Source: JAGPUQ01 sp049325095
GTDB lineage: Bacteria > Pseudomonadota > Gammaproteobacteria > Pseudomonadales > Porticoccaceae
Assembly: GCA_049325095.1 (NCBI GenBank)
Contig: JBMOPO010000029.1
Coordinates: forward strand, 1-7,575
DNA: 7,575 nt
Direction: 5' to 3'
Of this stretch, positions 5,883 to 7,575 are shown piece by piece (position 1 is the stretch's first letter; every line of letters starts with the position of its first letter). Position numbers and translations under genes: made by a program. The notes below the pieces were generated by a model that had not been told where the DNA came from, made no database searches, and saw nothing but the letters and a program-made list of their open reading frames with translations.

Positions 5883-7211
5883 ATGAAACCCGAACTGCTC
5901 TCCCCCGCCGGCAGCCACAAGAGCATGCGCTACGCGTTCGCGTACGGCGCCGATGCGGTCTACGCCGGCCAGCCGCGCTACAGCCTGCGGGTGCGCAACA
6001 ACGAGTTCAACCACCTGGAGATCATGGCCGAGGCCATCGCCGAGGCGCACCGGGGCGGCCGCCGGTTCTACGTGGCCAGCAACATCTCGCCGCACAACAA
6101 CAAGGTGCGCACCTATCTGCGCGACATGGAACCGGTGGTCGCGATGGGGCCGGACGCCCTGATCATGGCCGATCCCGGCTTGATCATGCTGGTGCGCGAG
6201 CGCTGGCCGGAACTGCCGGTGCATCTGTCGGTACAGGCCAATGCGGTGAACTACGCGGCGGTGCGCTTCTGGCACCGGCAGGGCATCTCCCGGGTGATCC
6301 TGTCCCGGGAGCTGGCGCTGGAGGAGATCGCCGAGATCCGCGACCAATGCCCGGAGATGGAACTGGAAGTGTTCGTCCACGGCGCATTGTGTATCGCCTA
6401 TTCCGGCCGCTGCCTGCTGTCGGGGTACATGAATCACCGCGACCCCAACCAGGGCGCCTGCACCAACGCCTGCCGCTGGAAATACCAGGCCCACGCGGCG
6501 GTGCAGACCGAGACCGGCGACATCCTGCCCCAGGGGCCGGGCAGTTGGGCGCCGGACACCGCCCCTGCCGGGGAACAGCCGCTGGTGTTGCTGCAGGAGG
6601 CCAGCCGGCCCGGCGAACTGATGCCGGCCTACGAGGACGAGCACGGCACCTACATCATGAACTCCAAGGATCTGCGCGCCGTGCAGCACGTCCCCGAGCT
6701 GGTGCGCATGGGCATCCACTCGCTGAAGATCGAGGGCCGCACCAAGTCCCACTACTATGTGGCGCGCACCGCGCAGACCTACCGCCGGGCCATCGACGAG
6801 GCGGTCGCCGGGGCGCCCTTCGACCCGGGCCTGATGCGCGAGCTCGACCACCTCGCCAACCGCGGCTACACCGAGGGCTTCTACCGCCGCCATGTCCCCG
6901 AGGCCTACCAGAACTACGACCAGGGCAGTTCGGCCAACACCCAGCAGCAGTTCGTGGGCGAGGTCAGCGAGCTCGACGCCGGGCGCGGCTGGCTCACGGT
7001 GGAGGTCAAGAACCGCTTCGCGATCGGCGACCGGCTGGAGCTGATCACCCCGGCGGGCAACCTGGGGTTCCGGCTCGAACGCCTGGAAAACCTGCGCGGC
7101 GAGGCGCTCGAGGCCGCGCCGGGCTCCGGCCACCGGGTGCGCATCCCGCTGGCCATGCCGGGGCTCGGCGCGCGCGACGCCGGGTTCGCGCTGCTGATGT
7201 GCCATCGCTGA
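5883..7211 (+). CDS. trhP: TrhP (YegQ), U32-family tRNA 5-hydroxyuridine(34) synthesis protein
   Basis: This 442-residue cytoplasmic protein is nearly collinear with E. coli YegQ/TrhP (453 residues). TrhP is needed for prephenate-dependent hydroxylation of U34 in tRNAs that go on to carry cmo5U or mcmo5U. The start is nearly identical (MKPELLSPAG, MRYAFAYGADAVYAGQPRYSLRVRNNEFNH). The U32 signature is intact at 162-180: EVFVHGALC-IAYSG-RCLLS. Cys170, Cys177, Cys193 and Cys197 (GACTNACRW) form the cysteine set expected to hold an iron-sulfur cluster, as shown for the related UbiU/UbiV. Later blocks are EDEHGTYIMNSKDLRA (251-266), SLKIEGRTKSHYY (280-292) and NRGYTEGF (326-333). A C-terminal beta domain (355-442) includes QQFVGEV and LLMCHR. 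I chose ATG 5883 over an in-frame TTG at 5820, which lies upstream of the promoter. The older name 'U32 peptidase/collagenase' is probably misleading. Its stop codon touches the right copy of the structured repeat. Confidence 0.95.
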   Translation: MKPELLSPAGSHKSMRYAFAYGADAVYAGQPRYSLRVRNNEFNHLEIMAEAIAEAHRGGRRFYVASNISPHNNKVRTYLRDMEPVVAMGPDALIMADPGLIMLVRERWPELPVHLSVQANAVNYAAVRFWHRQGISRVILSRELALEEIAEIRDQCPEMELEVFVHGALCIAYSGRCLLSGYMNHRDPNQGACTNACRWKYQAHAAVQTETGDILPQGPGSWAPDTAPAGEQPLVLLQEASRPGELMPAYEDEHGTYIMNSKDLRAVQHVPELVRMGIHSLKIEGRTKSHYYVARTAQTYRRAIDEAVAGAPFDPGLMRELDHLANRGYTEGFYRRHVPEAYQNYDQGSSANTQQQFVGEVSELDAGRGWLTVEVKNRFAIGDRLELITPAGNLGFRLERLENLRGEALEAAPGSGHRVRIPLAMPGLGARDAGFALLMCHR

Positions 7212-7269
7212 GCGCCGGTGAATTTTTCAGGCGTTCGGCCCGGCCGGGGACAGTCGGTCGCGGATCGAG
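7212..7269 (+). repeat. Structured intergenic repeat, right copy
   Basis: Begins at the first base after the trhP stop and is the inverted counterpart of 1-58 (47/58 identical, ungapped). The first hairpin pairs CGCC (7213-7216) with GGCG (7230-7233) and TGAA (7219-7222) with TTCA (7226-7229), with a GG bulge and TTT loop. The second hairpin spans 7240-7257 and closes on loop GGGA (7247-7250), a GNRA tetraloop like the GTGA of the left copy; it has one G-U pair and one C/A mismatch. A 14-nt block identical in both copies (7256-7269) leads into the hairpin at 7262-7287. The 169-bp gap between trhP and the next gene is mostly this element and the structures after it. Confidence 0.8.
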
Positions 7270-7287
7270 CACGCCGGTGCTCGATCC
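7262..7287 (+). other. Perfect 11-bp hairpin continuing the right repeat
   Basis: GGATCGAGCAC (7262-7272) and GTGCTCGATCC (7277-7287) pair perfectly around the loop GCCG. The first eight bases belong to the conserved repeat, so the hairpin is probably part of the element. The left copy stops at the window edge exactly inside this arm, so this cannot be confirmed here. No T-run follows; the next bases are ACGGGAGCCGG. Confidence 0.7.
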
Positions 7288-7324
7288 ACGGGAGCCGGCC
7301 GGGGCCGGTACCTGACTTGGGAGA

Positions 7325-7353
7325 GAAGCGATGCACAGGGCGCGCATCGCTTC
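7325..7353 (+). other. Perfect 10-bp hairpin holding the leader ORF start codon
   Basis: GAAGCGATGC (7325-7334) pairs with GCATCGCTTC (7344-7353) around a 9-nt loop. The ATG at 7331 lies in the left arm and a strong GGGAG (7319-7323) lies just outside the stem. If formed in RNA the stem would hide the start codon and leave the ribosome binding site partly free. Confidence 0.6.
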
Positions 7354-7393
7354 GCCGAGGCTGAGCGCGGATTCCCGGCCATGGCCAAGCTGA
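7331..7393 (+). CDS. Possible 20-residue leader peptide overlapping the next gene
   Basis: ATG at 7331 has an excellent GGGAG ribosome binding site 7 nt upstream, better than that of the following gene. It reads 20 codons (starting MHRARIASPRLS, ending RPWPS) to a TGA at 7391-7393, 13 bp inside the J-domain-like gene in another frame. The peptide is basic and has no recognisable motif or codon run typical of attenuation leaders. It could couple translation to the gene at 7381, or be chance. Confidence 0.3.
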   Translation: MHRARIASPRLSADSRPWPS

Positions 7394-7575
7394 TCCTGGC
7401 GATCGCCGCCGCCTACCTGCTGTGGTACGGCTGGCGGCAGAGCGGGCGCCTGCGCCGCCTGCCGCCGGAGCGCCGCCGGGCGCTGCTCTGGCGCGGGTTC
7501 TGCGTGGCGCTGTTCGTGGTCGCCCTGGCCCTGGTGCTCACCGGGCGCGCGCACTGGATCACCGCGGCGCTCGCG
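7381..7575 (+). CDS. N-terminus of a membrane protein, probably membrane-anchored J-domain (DnaJ-like) protein; partial
   Basis: The 65 visible residues run off the window. They hold a first hydrophobic helix (KLILAIAAAYLLWYGW, 3-18), a basic loop (RLRRLPPERRRALLWR, 23-38) and a second helix (FCVALFVVALALVLTG, 40-55), followed by RAHWITAALA. This helix / RLPPxxRRxLLxR / helix / TGRxHWxxAxL layout is what I remember from small gammaproteobacterial inner-membrane proteins that carry a J domain at their C-terminus (DjlA-like or Tim14-like annotations). The J domain itself, with HPD, would lie beyond the edge, so the call is provisional. ATG 7381 is the first start in its frame after the gap. Its own Shine-Dalgarno sequence is weak (GCGGA, 9 nt upstream), and it overlaps the short ORF that begins at 7331. 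Confidence 0.6.
   Translation, partial: MAKLILAIAAAYLLWYGWRQSGRLRRLPPERRRALLWRGFCVALFVVALALVLTGRAHWITAALA

Noticed and set aside
5883..7211. Annotation of trhP as a collagenase or secreted U32 protease
   Set aside because: No signal peptide is present, near-collinearity with E. coli TrhP/YegQ is seen, and the four cysteines fit an iron-sulfur RNA-modification protein.
7220..7229. T5 run in the repeat (GAATTTTTCA) as an intrinsic terminator tract
   Set aside because: No conserved stem lies directly upstream of the T-run: a 5-bp CCAGC/GCTGG stem is present in the left copy only. The Ts instead form the loop and part of the stem of the repeat's first hairpin.
1..7269. Inverted repeats at both ends as the ends of a composite transposon or genomic island
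   Set aside because: The enclosed genes are core housekeeping genes, there is no transposase or integrase, and the copies are internal to intergenic gaps right after stop codons. A dispersed repeat explains them better. Homologous recombination between them to invert the segment is possible in principle but not shown.

Overview
The window is GC-rich chromosomal DNA, densely coding and close to 70% GC by eye. It looks like a gammaproteobacterium. The reasons are the divergent pair bamD / rluD-pgeF, which is the Gammaproteobacteria order, plus close relatives of the E. coli proteins RluD, BamD, PurT and TrhP (YegQ). A free-living member of a high-GC lineage such as the Chromatiales/Ectothiorhodospiraceae would fit, but I cannot fix the genus from sequence alone.

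Layout. On the minus strand, rluD (23S rRNA pseudouridine synthase) and pgeF (laccase-domain peptidoglycan editing factor) overlap by 11 bp and run leftward. They diverge from bamD (outer-membrane BAM lipoprotein), which is followed on the plus strand by a MarR-type regulator. The regulator converges on a minus-strand pair, a small periplasmic cupredoxin-like protein and an FTR1 iron permease, with a good Fur box over the promoter. Next on the minus strand is purT (formate-dependent GAR transformylase), divergent from trhP (U32-family tRNA hydroxylation protein). After a 169-bp gap a two-helix membrane protein begins and runs off the window; it resembles the N-terminus of membrane-anchored J-domain proteins.

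Most of the window is core housekeeping: ribosome maturation, outer-membrane assembly, purine synthesis and tRNA modification. The one evident accessory module is the Fur-controlled cupredoxin-FTR1 iron uptake pair.

The most unusual signal is non-coding. Directly after the stop codon of pgeF (left edge, minus strand) and of trhP (right side, plus strand) lie two copies of the same element, 47/58 identical without gaps. Each copy has the same orientation relative to its upstream gene. Both fold into matching hairpins, including a stem capped by a GNRA tetraloop (GUGA in one copy, GGGA in the other), and several differences preserve pairing. This points to a dispersed, structured 3'-UTR or intergenic RNA element that I cannot assign to a known family. 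The right copy runs on into a perfect 11-bp hairpin. Beyond that lies a short leader ORF, whose start codon sits in a perfect 10-bp hairpin, just before the J-domain-like gene.
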